Source: Siderastrea siderea
Taxonomy: Eukaryota; Cnidaria; Anthozoa; Scleractinia; Rhizangiidae
Direction: 5' to 3'
NCBI GenBank assembly: GCA_964030785.1
Contig: OZ034971.1
Location: 36,756,304 to 36,820,303, forward strand
DNA: 64,000 nt
A program made the position numbers and the translations under genes. The notes under the pieces were generated by a model that was not told the origin of the DNA, searched no databases, and saw only the letters and a list, made by a program, of their open reading frames with translations. Of this stretch, positions 35,755 through 46,904 are shown in pieces (position 1 is the first letter of the stretch; each line of letters opens with the position of its first letter).

Positions 35755-36080
35755 AGTAGTAGTAGTAGTAGTAGTAAAAATTTATTTAAACACGGAAAAT
35801 CATCAGTTAATTAAGCTTAATTAAGTAAATAACTAAAACTAATTACAACTGCTTTACATGATTGCCGTGTGGGAATCCGATATATCAGCTATCTTCTTAA
35901 TAAGGTGCTATTGCGCCTGCTCCGTTCTCGTCCGTGGAGCTCTGGACATGACAATTCTGACAACATCTGAGAAATTTGAATTCCTATCGATCGAGTCGTG
36001 GTGCTTTATGGATTGCCTTAAAGCTGTTCGGGACCCTCTTAATCTCCTGCAATTAGCGGAAAACCCGCTTTAAAAGGAAC
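35755..36080 (-). repeat. Possible 3' end of a LINE with (ACT)n tail
   Basis: A (TAG)n microsatellite at 35755-35775 is the reverse of a CTA tail. On the minus strand it follows AAATAAATTTTTACTAC, a typical non-LTR 3' end. No RT sequence is recognised upstream, so this is a short remnant at best. Confidence 0.4.
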
Positions 36081-38013
36081 AAACTTAAGAAGCTGCCTTT
36101 CGTGCCGTAGTTGTTCAGAAGAACGATTGCCCCTGTATGTTGTTCACGGGTTTTGGATTTGTATCTTGCCTGATTAAAGGTATAATATTATTGGATTTGC
36201 GTTACATTGAATTGTACAGTTATTTCATTACATTCGTCTGGTTTCTGTTGTATGAGAATGTCAACTGTGTACTTATCGTTTCGCCACCCCTAAACGCTAT
36301 ACCGTATTACGTTTTACCCCATCGAAAATTTCCAGAAGCATTTGGCGCCCAAGTTTTTAAACATCGACATCAAAAGGTCATTACAAAAGTTGATGAGACA
36401 GTTACATGTAAGTTTATTTATGGACAAGCTGTAGTTTTGTAGAAAATGCTGTAGCGAGGAAAGAATCGCTGGCATTTAGCGACAATCTCAACACTTTGAA
36501 TCCAAAATTTGGTCCCTTAACCTGCCCTAAGCCGCATTCTTTGCGTGGAAATTGATCAAGTCAATATATTAATTAATGCCGTGATTAATTCAATCGGAAA
36601 TAAAACGTTATGCGTGGAAGCCAAAAAATTTTTACGTTATTGCGCATACAGTTTGAATCGGCCAATCAAAAAAGATAAATTTTTGGCCGTTACCAGAGCT
36701 ACAAGAGACGTAATTTTAAAAAAGCCGCGTAGCTCTGGGGACGAGAATGGGGTGGAATTCAGTTCACTGCTTGTAAGCGCTGCCTTGGAGCTGAACAGAG
36801 AGATCCCTCTCTGAGTCGAGTCCGTTTTGCTTTTTCTTCAACAAGCGATCATAATCATGATACAGTAACTTTCCTGGTTCGATCAAGCTCGAACCAGAGC
36901 GAGTTGCTGAAAGCGTCAACTCGGCGGCCTGAGCCGTCAAAGGTAAGATTTATTCTGTTACCTTACTGTTAATATTCAGTCTGCCTTCTCTTTCTCAGAA
37001 TACTTTCAGTGGGATCGTACCTTGATAGGATTTTTATTTTCCTACCTTTGATGAGAATTTTAACTAATGGTTTTCCATTGTTATCAATACAACATGAGCT
37101 ACCGATTCGACGATAGAGCTCTCTGACATTTGAGAAGTAAGCTTACGTACGTGCAACGAGTGCAATTTTTTCTACGAACAGTCGGCATTTCGAATGTCCG
37201 TAGCTCAGTGAAAATTCGAATGTTGTTTGTAGACATTCTCGAAAGCGGCCGTTTTCCGCAATTCAGTTTCCTGCCTGTACATGTTTCACTGATCGACAAA
37301 TAAACCAAGTTCATCGAAGGAAACACAGGAAGCCACGGATTAATTTTGTGGTCATATTTCTTCTTCTTCTGTTTTTGCTAAAGGATACTGGGGATGATTT
37401 TGCCATCATTTATAACAAATATGAGAGAGAAACATTTACGTGAATTATTTGGCAAGAACGTAATGGGTCTGAAACTCTTTAGTGCTTGACGTTTGTTTAC
37501 TGACGGCTTCATGTTTATTCGAATTTAGGTGTGATTTCTTTATTTCACTTTCGATCCTTTCTTTTAACGCTGCTTAAACGCGGTCCAAAATCTGAAACGT
37601 ATAAAAAGAGCCAGGCGGACTTTGCCAAACCCTAGGCCTTGCCTTGTTGTTTGCGTCGAAATAATATTCTAGGAAATGGTTATATTCTGATAACTAACGA
37701 TGCATATCTAATTAGGGGTTTTTCCCTCCTGGCCTTTGCGGCGCTTGCATTTTTATTAGGATTTTGTCAGACAATGTGTCATCTGATAGATCATCTCTTT
37801 GAGTACTTGCAGTCATTGTTTTCGTCCGTCATTTTCTAATTCCAAAACTTGTCTTTAAACTTGGCTACTTACTAATATGGAACTATTAAAAATACATATT
37901 CACTACAATAATAAAAATGTGTCGATTCAACGGTAATGTTTCCGTGGGGTTTTTCCGCATGACAAAACTGGGAGGAATCAGCTGAGAAGACCTTTCTGAA
38001 GTTAACCTGCGAT
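36081..38013. other. No supported gene; a lone strong donor site
   Basis: A consensus donor (CAAAG|GTAAGA) at 36943 follows a CpG-containing segment and could end a 5' exon. No acceptor or coding exon could be paired with it. Confidence 0.3.
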
Positions 38014-38082
38014 CAGGCCGAATTTTAGCATCGCTCTCATATTCTCTTATGTTGGTCGCTCGCTAAAATAAGGCCTGATACA
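38014..38082. repeat. ATCAGGC hairpin, copy 1
   Basis: ATCAGGCCGAATTTTAGC pairs with GCTAAAATAAGGCCTGAT. It is preceded by TTAACCTGCG, which also flanks the copy at 39.8 kb in inverse orientation. Confidence 0.6.
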
Positions 38083-38842
38083 ATCTCTCACAAGAGTTCG
38101 TGTCGGCGGCCAAATTTTGGCCGCGGGAATCTCGCAATCTGATTGGCCCTTTAACAACAGAGCTGTCAACGGAAGTAAGTTCGATCCGACCGCCATCGCC
38201 AAGGAACAACCAAGGAACAAGTCTGCCGAAGTAAAATGTGTTGCTCTTGACTAATAAATTCTCGTCGTTCTAGGAGAATTGTCATCATTTCTTTCTCTCC
38301 TGAGAATGGCGTTCGGTTTGACGCAAGCTGTCTCTCACCTGGAGCAAAGAAGTGCAGCAACAGTGAAGTATGTATTCCGTTTTATCGCATCGTGTCGCGG
38401 AATTTTCATTTGACGGCTTTAAACTAGTATTGATAACATGAACAGAGTAGTGGCTGTTTCCGCGTTTTACGAAACAAAACAAACAGCAGACGAGCAAGTA
38501 TCTTTCGCCAAGAATGATCAACAAGTCAACCGATAATTCGGTAAACTTAACGGTAAACTGATGTTTGGCGAGAACCGCAATCAAGTTGCAATAACGATTT
38601 TCAGTTTATTCATTCATTTTTTAATACTTATGTCGTTTTATTGATCTCTGACATTGACATCAAAGGATCTGACTAGTTTTATAATAAATGTTCTTCGTTT
38701 TAAAATTCGCTGCTGCTTAGAGATAAAATTCGCTGCTAATTTAAAATATTTATCACTTCTCGAATTAAATTACAAAATACTCCTTTGCTTATAAACGGTT
38801 TTATTTATGTCTTTATTCTAAAGAATGAAACTGAAGGTATTT

Positions 38843-39330
38843 TGCGCCGATCAATTCGAAACTTCAACATCCCCCCCCCGGGCATACCCCGGGCATTTGA
38901 CTGTGCATCGTGCCCGGGGAGGGGGGAATTTGAACGTTGCGTTGAAAGGGTGGGGAATTTGAACCGGCTTTATCTCTTGTTCTGACGCAATACGCCCGTG
39001 AGTTTTTTCGCTTTTTACAGGGTTTGACGGATTTACAACATAGAGTTTCTCTTTGCTTAGTGAATAACTCTTTCAAATGCGTCTTTAAAAGAAGTTTGAA
39101 GGTATCATTACGGCATATCTCTCTCTGAAAAGCGTGTAAAATGTTTGATTGAAGACGAAATTCGCTTGGTGGAGAGGTATTTCAGTACTAATTGGTGGGG
39201 CATTTGAACGGCCTTTTTGCCCCGAGGGGAGGGAGTTTGAACAAGCCAATCTTCAAAACTTCAAATGCCCGGGGGGTTGCCCGGGGGGGTTGCCCGGGGG
39301 GGATGTTGAACTTTCGAATTGATCGGTGCA
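38843..39330. mobile_element. TGCA..TCAATTC..CATCCCCC MITE, element 2
   Basis: Ends read TGCG/TGCA-CCGA-TCAATTC-GAAACTTCAA-CATCCCCCC in inverted orientation with two mismatches. TTT flanks both sides (38840-38842 and 39331-39333). The interior shares TTGCCCGGGGGG and GAATTTGAAC motifs with the other two elements. Confidence 0.8.
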
Positions 39331-39744
39331 TTTCTCTTAATTGCCCAAGGTTTTTTACGCAGAAAATCGTTGACAAATGGGAAGAGAATATTTCCGGATA
39401 CCACCTGAAATGGGAAATGATTCAAGCATGCGGCATATTTTGGTACATGACAACCTCGTCGTGTTTTGAATTTTCATTCAGTTTCAGCTCAGACAGAGCA
39501 ACCATGTACAGTACCGGAACCTTCAAGTTAGCAATCGTGTAAATTTGAGTACTTGTGCCTAGAAGATATATCGTAGCCTATGATTTTCTTATTTTGCCGA
39601 CATTTACGTGACTTTCTGCGAATTGCTGTTATGGGAAATTTGCATACAGAGGATCGTGCAAGCAGAAGAAATTTTGATTAGCTGTTTTGTTGAACGTCAA
39701 TCAATCAAAAAAAGTGGGCGGCAGACGTTCCGTAGAAGAATTGT

Positions 39745-39816
39745 ATCAGGCTCTATTTTTCGTTTCGCCCGTCCCGCCTGAATGTTTCACCGAGCGAAAC
39801 GAAAATAGAGCCTGAT
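39745..39816. repeat. ATCAGGC hairpin, copy 2 (inverted relative to copy 1)
   Basis: ATCAGGCTCTATTTTTCG.. pairs with ..CGAAAATAGAGCCTGAT (about 23-bp arms). Outside it lies CGCAGGTTA, the inverse of the flank of copy 1. Confidence 0.65.
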
Positions 39817-40659
39817 CGCAGGTTATTCTGAAGTTAACTTCTCAACATCATAATATGGTCATCACAGAATATCCTTGAAGGTTTGTAAACACACTGCTTC
39901 AGGTAATTTCTGATCGACATTGTAGGACGTCCAGAAAATTCTTTAGGTTTTAATTAACACACACACTTGCCATTTGAACTTTGTCAGCACTTCCCTGGTC
40001 CCAAAAGGTTTTTTTTTCTCAAGCCAACTTGTGCTGCGAAGCGGCGAGAAAGCTCGTCAACGCCGCGAAGCGGCTGAAGTTCGTTTGAAAAACCTCGGAG
40101 GCCGGGGATGTCAGCACTGTCCCCGGATCGTTTTTATATCAATTTCAACAATTTTAATGTGACTAATTTACACTTATCTGTGTTTCAGGAAGGTAACAGT
40201 GTGAATCAGACCTATGTATTGACGCGAAAAAATACAAGAACATGGAACTAAGGTAGTTTTAAAAGGTAAGAGATGGAAGCCGACTTGGCTACCTTCTGTT
40301 TGTTTCCTGCTGCTTTACATTTTGGTCGAAGGCATACGTATTTGTCCGGTTTTGCGTATGATTAATGCACCTAGGGAATAGATTTACTGTGATTCAATCA
40401 AAATAGTGTTATGTTGCACCTCTCAGCATTCGGTTTAATCGTGCAATTATTGTCCAGAATTGAACGAATAAACACAATTCGTCATTTGGCATCTATACAC
40501 TATGCATCTCTAGCTCTGTTACGCATTCAACTTCAGTCGCATGATTGATACTGTCATGGTAAACGTAAAGTTTCTGACTATGGGCCTGTATTTGTTCGTT
40601 ATACTGCGGTTCTGTTTCATACATTTTTAGCGGAGCCAGCGCGCTAGCGCGTTAAAGGA
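39817..40659. other. Candidate non-coding exon at 40189-40265
   Basis: CTGTGTTTCAG ends at 40188 and TTAAAAG|GTAAGAG starts a donor at 40266. They bound 77 bases with stops in all three frames. It might be a 5' untranslated or lncRNA exon on the plus strand. Confidence 0.25.
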
Positions 40660-41165
40660 GCTCCATTGCTAAGGAAATTTGGTACCTATCAAGCCAAGAA
40701 ATTTTGTTAGTGACGTAATAGTCACATGTCCGTCCTTACGTACGTCCGTACGTACGTCCGTCCGTCCGTCCGTCCGTCCGCACCACAGGTTTACCAATAC
40801 ACTTCAGACACTGGATATAACCCTGTGCTGAATCCCATTGTTTTTGGCGCGAAATCGCATGTTGACCCGCGTTGTAGCAAAACAAGCAAAGACAACAAAA
40901 GTAAAAAAACAAATTTGTTAATGGAAAAAAAAAGTTCAAAAGAATACTCAGTTGTCTTTTTGGTGGAAGGGGAAAAGTTCAGTTTAGGCGAAAAAAATTA
41001 GGCGATAAAGTTCAGGCGAAAAGTTCAAATTTGCCTTGTCGGTTCTCTTCGAACTCGGTCGGGACACCGCTTGAGTTCACAGCTTTTCGCAGCGGTTTCG
41101 ACGCCAAATATAGCAGAGCTAGTGCTTTTTGTTTTTTTCTGTCCACAACCATGGTTTTTACGGCG
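40660..41165 (+). repeat. Dispersed long repeat R2 with (CGTC)n block
   Basis: Second copy of the repeat at 2.7-3.8 kb. It includes a TCCG/CGTC-rich microsatellite at 40725-40781 and the block AAAAGTTCAAAAGAATACTC. It lacks the C/G-run MITE and so shows the empty site near 41070-41080. Confidence 0.6.
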
Positions 41166-41990
41166 TTCCGAACACATTTTGCCGGGAAAAACACCAGCAT
41201 TTTCATGCTGATAGGCAGCTTGTCACGAAGAAAGAAATAAGTATTAAAATTAACTTGAAACATGTCAATAAACACTCATGGGCGAGTGGACTAATTTCCG
41301 GCTTCATACGCCGACGACCCGGGATCGGCTCTTAGCCAAGGTAGGCATTTTTTTCGTTTGTTTTTTCTTTTCTTTTTTTTTTTTAATTAAACGACTTGAA
41401 TGAGAGTATTTTCACAAATTAAGGCCGCGGGTGAGAAACTAAATCATCAGTATTTATTTATTTAAAGCGTATGCACGAAGTGCGACGAATGGTAGCGACA
41501 TTGCGCGAAATATTCATGAATAGGCTCTTCAGTAAAACTTTCAGTTTCTGAATCAATAAATGCACGTGCGTTAAATCGTGTGCTACGGAGTTGTGACTTT
41601 TAAGCATTTTTAAATTAAAAAACTGTCCAAGTCCGGATTTTTTTAAACGCTCCAACGTTAATAGAAACTTTTTAGAAGTTTTCCAACAAAACAAAACAAT
41701 AATTACAATAATACTCCTTATAGCTAACATAGAGCTTGGGAAACGCTTATAATCTTCAATCCAAAAATTTGCGATCTCTAAATTACAACGTATTGTTCTT
41801 TTCTGGACAGTGAACAATAGCTGCTTGAATTTAATTTCCATAATAAGCATAATCTTACTTTAAACATTCGTGTTTATTCAGTAAGCCTTCGGAAGCCCTA
41901 AAACCACCAATTTTGTGTCCAATAATACAGCACAGATATGGAATTTCCTGAACAGACACAACAGGCAGACAAACTAGGTGTATTGTAGAT

Positions 41991-42138
41991 TGTCACAACA
42001 GAAGCCTTTTTTTTTTTCAAACAAGCTTTTTAACAGAATATCGAAGGCTTCAGATTTAAACAAGGACGATTTTACTTATTTAAAAGCTTACAACTTTCAG
42101 TGGAACTCGAAATCCTATAATCGGCTTCTGTTGTGACA
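41991..42138. repeat. Small inverted-repeat element
   Basis: TGTCACAACAGAAGCC at 41991 is exactly inverted as GGCTTCTGTTGTGACA ending 42138. It lies inside sequence inserted into the R2 repeat. Confidence 0.6.
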
Positions 42139-43194
42139 CAATAGAGGTTTTAACTGATCACTGAGTGGTGAAATCAAGAAGTGTTGTCTTCTGCACGAGG
42201 AGAAAACTTGGACACGGAGTCGCGTTCTACAGAATCTTAACTTTGGGAGCTCATAGCATCGCAAAGAAGCGCAATCTATCAAACCAAAAACAGCCTTGTT
42301 GCACTTCCACCATTGCTCAAGCTCTCTGTTAAGTTTCAACGGAATCGGCTCCCAAACGTTCAAGATATACCGTTTTTTAGGGTAAGACCTCCACCAAAAT
42401 TTTGCCTTATAAATTTATTCATGAGCAGCTTGTCACCCGCGGCCTTAATAGCTGCCAGCAAAAAAAACAAACAAACAAACAAAACAAAAAACAAAAAGAG
42501 GGGCTCTGCTTTTAGGCTGGCTAAATCTATATATTACAGTACCTTTGGCCAGACTGAAGAACATCGTTCGTTAGCGGGGACTTCTTTACAGAGGGGTTCG
42601 TTATATCGGGGTCCGAATAGAGTACTGTGCCCAAGAGAGTACGACGCATAAATTATGACTCATTGTGCAATATCTGTCTCAGCAGGAAGTGTTTAGTAAT
42701 CTACGCACGCTATTTTACAAACCCACCGACCCCCCCCCCCCCAAAAAAAAAGAGAGAGATGAAAAGCTAAGGCCGCAGTCAACAACACAACTACGACAAA
42801 ATCAAACGCGTTGGCAGTTTCTATTATGTAGTCTCGCATTCACCCTGACTGTGTGTACAGATTGTCACTCGATCTAAAAATCATGTCACACAAACAATTG
42901 ATACAGTGCAAATAAACCTGATGCGTTTACGTATTGAATACGCTAGCAACAAAGAGTTTAAAAATATCCGCAAAAGTAAGAGTTTCGCATCTCGGATGAG
43001 CAAGTGTAAGGAAAGGTTTTTAAAACTGCGTTCACAGCTGTAGAGTTCGTATGCAATCGCTTTCGGGAACTTGAAAGCAACAACGTGTCAGTCCGGGCTT
43101 AAAAATAAAAGAATCGCTTGATACGATGTTTAACATGGTTAATAGTCAAAACTAAAGAAAATGACGGTGTACGGCTCCGTGCACAATAGAGAAT

Positions 43195-43865
43195 GGTGCC
43201 TGTCTACCCTAACGGTTAACAGGCAGATCTAAAGGGGGAAAAAACACTAAAAACAATTAGTGCTTTAGTGTTAAACCAATTGTTTAACAGGCAGATCTAA
43301 AGAAAAAAAACACTTGAAACAACTGGTGTTCCTGTGTGTGCCTAATAGAGTACGAGAGTGATGGTTGTCTATTAAACCAATTGTTTAATAGGCAGATCTA
43401 AAGGGAAAAAACACTAAAAACAATTGGCGTTTCAGTGCGTGACGAAAAAAGTACGAGAATGGCGTTTGTCTAACCAATTGTTTACATAGTGTAACAGGCA
43501 GATCTAAAGAAAAAAAAACATTTAAGACAATTGGTGTTCTAGTGCGTGCCGAATAGAGTATGGGAATGATGCTTGTGTACCCTAACTGTTAATAGGCAGT
43601 TCTAAAGGAAAAAACACTAAAAAAGTTGGTGTTCCAGTGCGTGCCGAATAGAATACGGGAATGATGCTTGTCTAACCAATTGTTTAACAGGCAGATCTAA
43701 AGGAAAAACACTAAAAACAGTTGGTGTTTTAGTGCGTGCCGAATAGAGTACTGCATGGAGAGTGATGCTGGTCTAACCAGTTGTTTAATAGGCAGATTTA
43801 ACAATTGGGTGTTTAAGTGGGTGCTGAATAGAGTACGAGAATGATGCTGGTCTAACTTAGTCAGT
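43195..43865 (+). repeat. ~100-bp tandem repeats in the left arm
   Basis: Units carry GGCAGATCTAAAG, an A-rich segment, CACTAAAAACAATTGGTGTT, GTGCGTGCCGAATAGAGTAC and CTAACCAATTGTTTAA. They start near 43210, 43285, 43385, 43495, 43590, 43685 and 43785, with length and sequence variation. Confidence 0.8.
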
Positions 43866-43869
43866 GTTA

Positions 43870-44281
43870 GGGGCCGTTCACATGATACCGGAATGACTTT
43901 CATTCCAGAAAGAGTTCATTCCATCCCCATATATTTCTCTGTATCTGTTTACATGATACCGAGACGAAAGTTAGGTCCCGCACAAGTCATTCCGGAATGA
44001 GTTCATTCCGGTTTTCAATCCGAACGAAATTCTCGTTCTGGTATAACATTTCATTCTGGTATCATGTAAACTGAAAACGAACTCCGTTCCGAGATGAAAA
44101 CGCAAACCGTGTAGTCTGGAGCGAGTGGCGCATGCGTATCGTTTTCAAGATGGTGGACAAAACGGTCGTTTTCAAGATGGCTGAGTCGGTCGATTTTGTC
44201 ATGTGAATGCAGTACGAACTTCGTTCTGGAACGAAACTCATTCCGGAATGAAACTCATTCTGGTATCATGTGAACAGCCCC
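43870..44281. mobile_element. Tourist-like (PIF/Harbinger-type) MITE nested in the array
   Basis: Ends GGGGCCGTTCACATG.. and ..CATGTGAACAGCCCC are inverted, with GATACC and GAATGA continuing the match. TTA flanks both sides (43867-43869 and 44282-44284). A GGGGCYGTT-type terminus with a TTA duplication is characteristic of PIF/Harbinger MITEs. The interior is rich in CATTCCGGAATGA-like palindromes. Confidence 0.75.
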
Positions 44282-44734
44282 TTAGTGTTTATTAGGCAAA
44301 TTGAGTACAAGAATGACGCTGGTTTTTAATTAGTTGTAGGCAGATCTAACATTCGGACGTTTTCCATCACTGAAATTTGTTCAGGAGGACTTGGGAATGC
44401 AAAGGACTAAGAAAGTAGTCGGATTCGATCGTTAAGCCCGTTCCGGATTCACAAGAATCTGTGTACAAAATATTCTCTTAAAATTCATCGCTCGTAAAAC
44501 ACAGGGCGTAGCTTTGAATCCGGCTTCTTTAGAACCATAAGAAATAAAGTTGTCACCATTTCAAAACCATGGTTCCGGTTTTCATTTCATATGTCTATCG
44601 CATATATGTAATTTGCCATAACAACTTTCAGCTCGTAAACTATTTGGCACGCAGGAAAGCACTACCATTTTCGTTTTTTATTTTTCTCAGGGCTGCATTT
44701 TTTGTTTTTTCCCTCTTCATTTACACTCTATTCG

Positions 44735-44920
44735 GCACGCAGTAGAACACCAACTGTTCTTAGTGGTTTTCCTTTAGATGCTTTAGATCTGCCTGTGAAA
44801 CAATTGGTTAGACAACCATCACTCTCGTACTCTATTCGGCACGCACAGGAGCACCGGTTGTTTTTATTTTTTTCCTTTAGATCTGCCTGTTAACTGTTAG
44901 GGTAGACAAGCTTCATCCTC
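44735..44920 (-). repeat. Tandem units of the right arm
   Basis: Two to three inverted copies of the left-arm unit, each with CTATTCGGCACGCA, a T-rich stretch, CTTTAGATCTGCCTGT and an ACCAATTG-type segment. Confidence 0.75.
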
Positions 44921-46189
44921 TATTCTAGTCTTGACTAAAGAAAATAAGACCATGTGAAACATCGTAACAAGCGATTCTTTTATTTTTAAGCGCGGAGTAC
45001 ACGTTGTTGCTTTCAAGTTGCCGAAAGCAATTGCATGCGAACTGTAAAGTTGTGAACGCAGTTTAAAAAACCTTTCCTTACACTTGCTCATCCGTTATGC
45101 TAAACTCTTATTTCTTCGGATATTTTAAAACGCTTTGTCGCTGGCGTATGCAATATGTAAACACATCGGGTTTATTTTGGTTACACTTTATAAAGCGTGA
45201 CATGGTTTTGAGATCGAGTGACAATTGTACTCAAAGTTAGCATGAATGCGGGACTACGTAATAAAAACTGCCAACGGGTTTGATTTTGCTGTAGTTATGT
45301 TGTTGACTACGGCCTTACCTTTTCTTCTTTTTTCTTTTGGTGGGTGGGTTTGTAGTGTGTGAGTAAACGCGCGTTGGATTACAATGTGAAACTAAATACT
45401 TCCTGCTGAGACGGATATTGCACAATGAGTCATAATTTATGGGCATAATTTATGGGCATTTTTGGGCACAGTACTCTATTCAGCATTTTACACCTCGCAC
45501 TGTGTTTAGTCTCCCCATGACACTCCAATACGAGACATTCAAGTATTTGCAGAAGGTCAACGTCTACACAGATAGCGTGACTAAGCTCACATTTCTTCCC
45601 GACTAAACTCTAGAATGAACCCTGGACTATGGACTCAGGTCTACAAAACTTAACATTATACATTGAGGTAAATTGGCTAGATTAAGTCAGGGACTAGACA
45701 AACAAAAAACATCAAGAGATAGCGGCATAGCGGTCTGAGCGTGGTAAGGTACATTTTCACAAGTTCTTAACATCTTCAAAATAACGTTCTTACATTTTCA
45801 AATCTCCACGACAAAGAGCAGTATTGGCCCTCAAAACACACCGGACAGGTAAAATCAGCCGTACGTGACCAAGGCATTGTTGTGAATCCATGCTTTAAAA
45901 TTACAGTCGAGGACAAGGAAATACACTCATTCAACCATCTCGACTAGAATTATGCATTCCAAAATACTTGGTCAGCTATTCAAATTCATCGTAGATTTGT
46001 TACACTTGTCACATTTGGGCCAGTTCGATAAACTGTTTAATTTAAGGCGAAATAATTATTAGCGAAACCCCACAAATCTGGCATAACAAGGTTTCATTAT
46101 AAAGAATTCCCGTCATAACGAACACATTTTGTTAGTCTTTTGCGGGCACTTCGCCGGGATTCTGTAGAGCGCCGCAAATGTTCCCAAGA

Positions 46190-46375
46190 CCGCAAGCCAT
46201 CGCAAATTGGACCGCAAATGATCCCTACAGCGGACTGCAAGTGATCCCGCTAAAAATGTATGAAATGGCGTGAACAATGGGATAGCCGGGGGGATAGCGG
46301 AGACAATGGAATGGCGTGGTCACTGAAACGGTGACGATAGTAGAATGGCGTCGGCAGTGGAATGGCGAGGACAGG
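46190..46375. repeat. Degenerate short tandem repeats
   Basis: Two blocks: GACCGCAAATGATCCC-like units at 46190-46250, then GGAATGGCG-like units at 46260-46375. They are too degenerate to give a fixed period. Confidence 0.45.
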
Positions 46376-46417
46376 GGCAAAAAATGTTTAAAAAATGTTA
46401 CGATGCAGTGTTGTTAA

Positions 46418-46901
46418 TGCATCAGTCAATTCCAGCAGTGTCCATCCCCCCGGGCATTGGTGGAGCATTTTTCCTTATTGTCCGTCCGGGGACCGGGCAA
46501 TAGTCGACCCCGGGGAATTTGACAGTCTTGTAAGTCTCACGTCACAACACTGTCACTTCCGTTCAGTGATAAGTTTATCGTGCAAGGACGATAAATTTGT
46601 GATCAACTTTGTCTACGAAAAGAGACGATAGATGCACAAAACGAATGGTCATTGGCGCAAGACAGAGAAGTAAACTTACTTAATTTGAGACTTACTTTGG
46701 CCTGATTTGTTAGAACGAGGGTAAGCCCCAGAAACTAATTAAGAAATCAATTTATTTTTTATCCGTATCGCGGGACATTTGAACAGCTCGTTTGTCCCTG
46801 CCATGGGGCATTTGCCGGTTTGTTTTCAAAAAATCCTAATGCCCAGGGGTCGGCCCTGGGTAGGGAAGGGGGGATGGGCACTGCTGGAAATGACTGATGC
46901 A
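46418..46901. mobile_element. TGCA..TCAATTC..CATCCCCC MITE, element 3
   Basis: Ends read TGCA-TCAG-TCAATTC-CAGCAGTGTC-CATCCCCCC, inverted at the right with two mismatches. TAA flanks both sides (46415-46417 and 46902-46904). The interior includes GGCATTTG and GACATTTGAAC segments like element 2. Confidence 0.8.
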
Positions 46902-46904
46902 TAA

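Larger units (their letters stand above)
42613..45485. mobile_element. 2.9-kb long-inverted-repeat element with subterminal tandem repeats
   Basis: The outer 580-650 bp on each side (42615-43230 and about 44890-45483) are diverged inverted copies. Shared blocks include GAATAGAGTACTGTGCCC, TAAATTATGACTCATTGTGC, GCAAGTGTAAGGAAAGG and AAAAATAAAAGAATCGCTTG. Inside each arm lie roughly 100-bp tandem units, seven or so on the left and two on the right. The centre is unrelated AT-rich DNA with no transposase. It fits a non-autonomous fold-back-type DNA transposon. Confidence 0.75.

Noticed and set aside
36545..36814. An 89-codon plus frame (MEIDQVNILINAV..)
   Set aside because: Composition is plausible but no splice sites, motif or transcript signals support it, and its end overlaps a GGGGACGAGAATGG repeat-like word.
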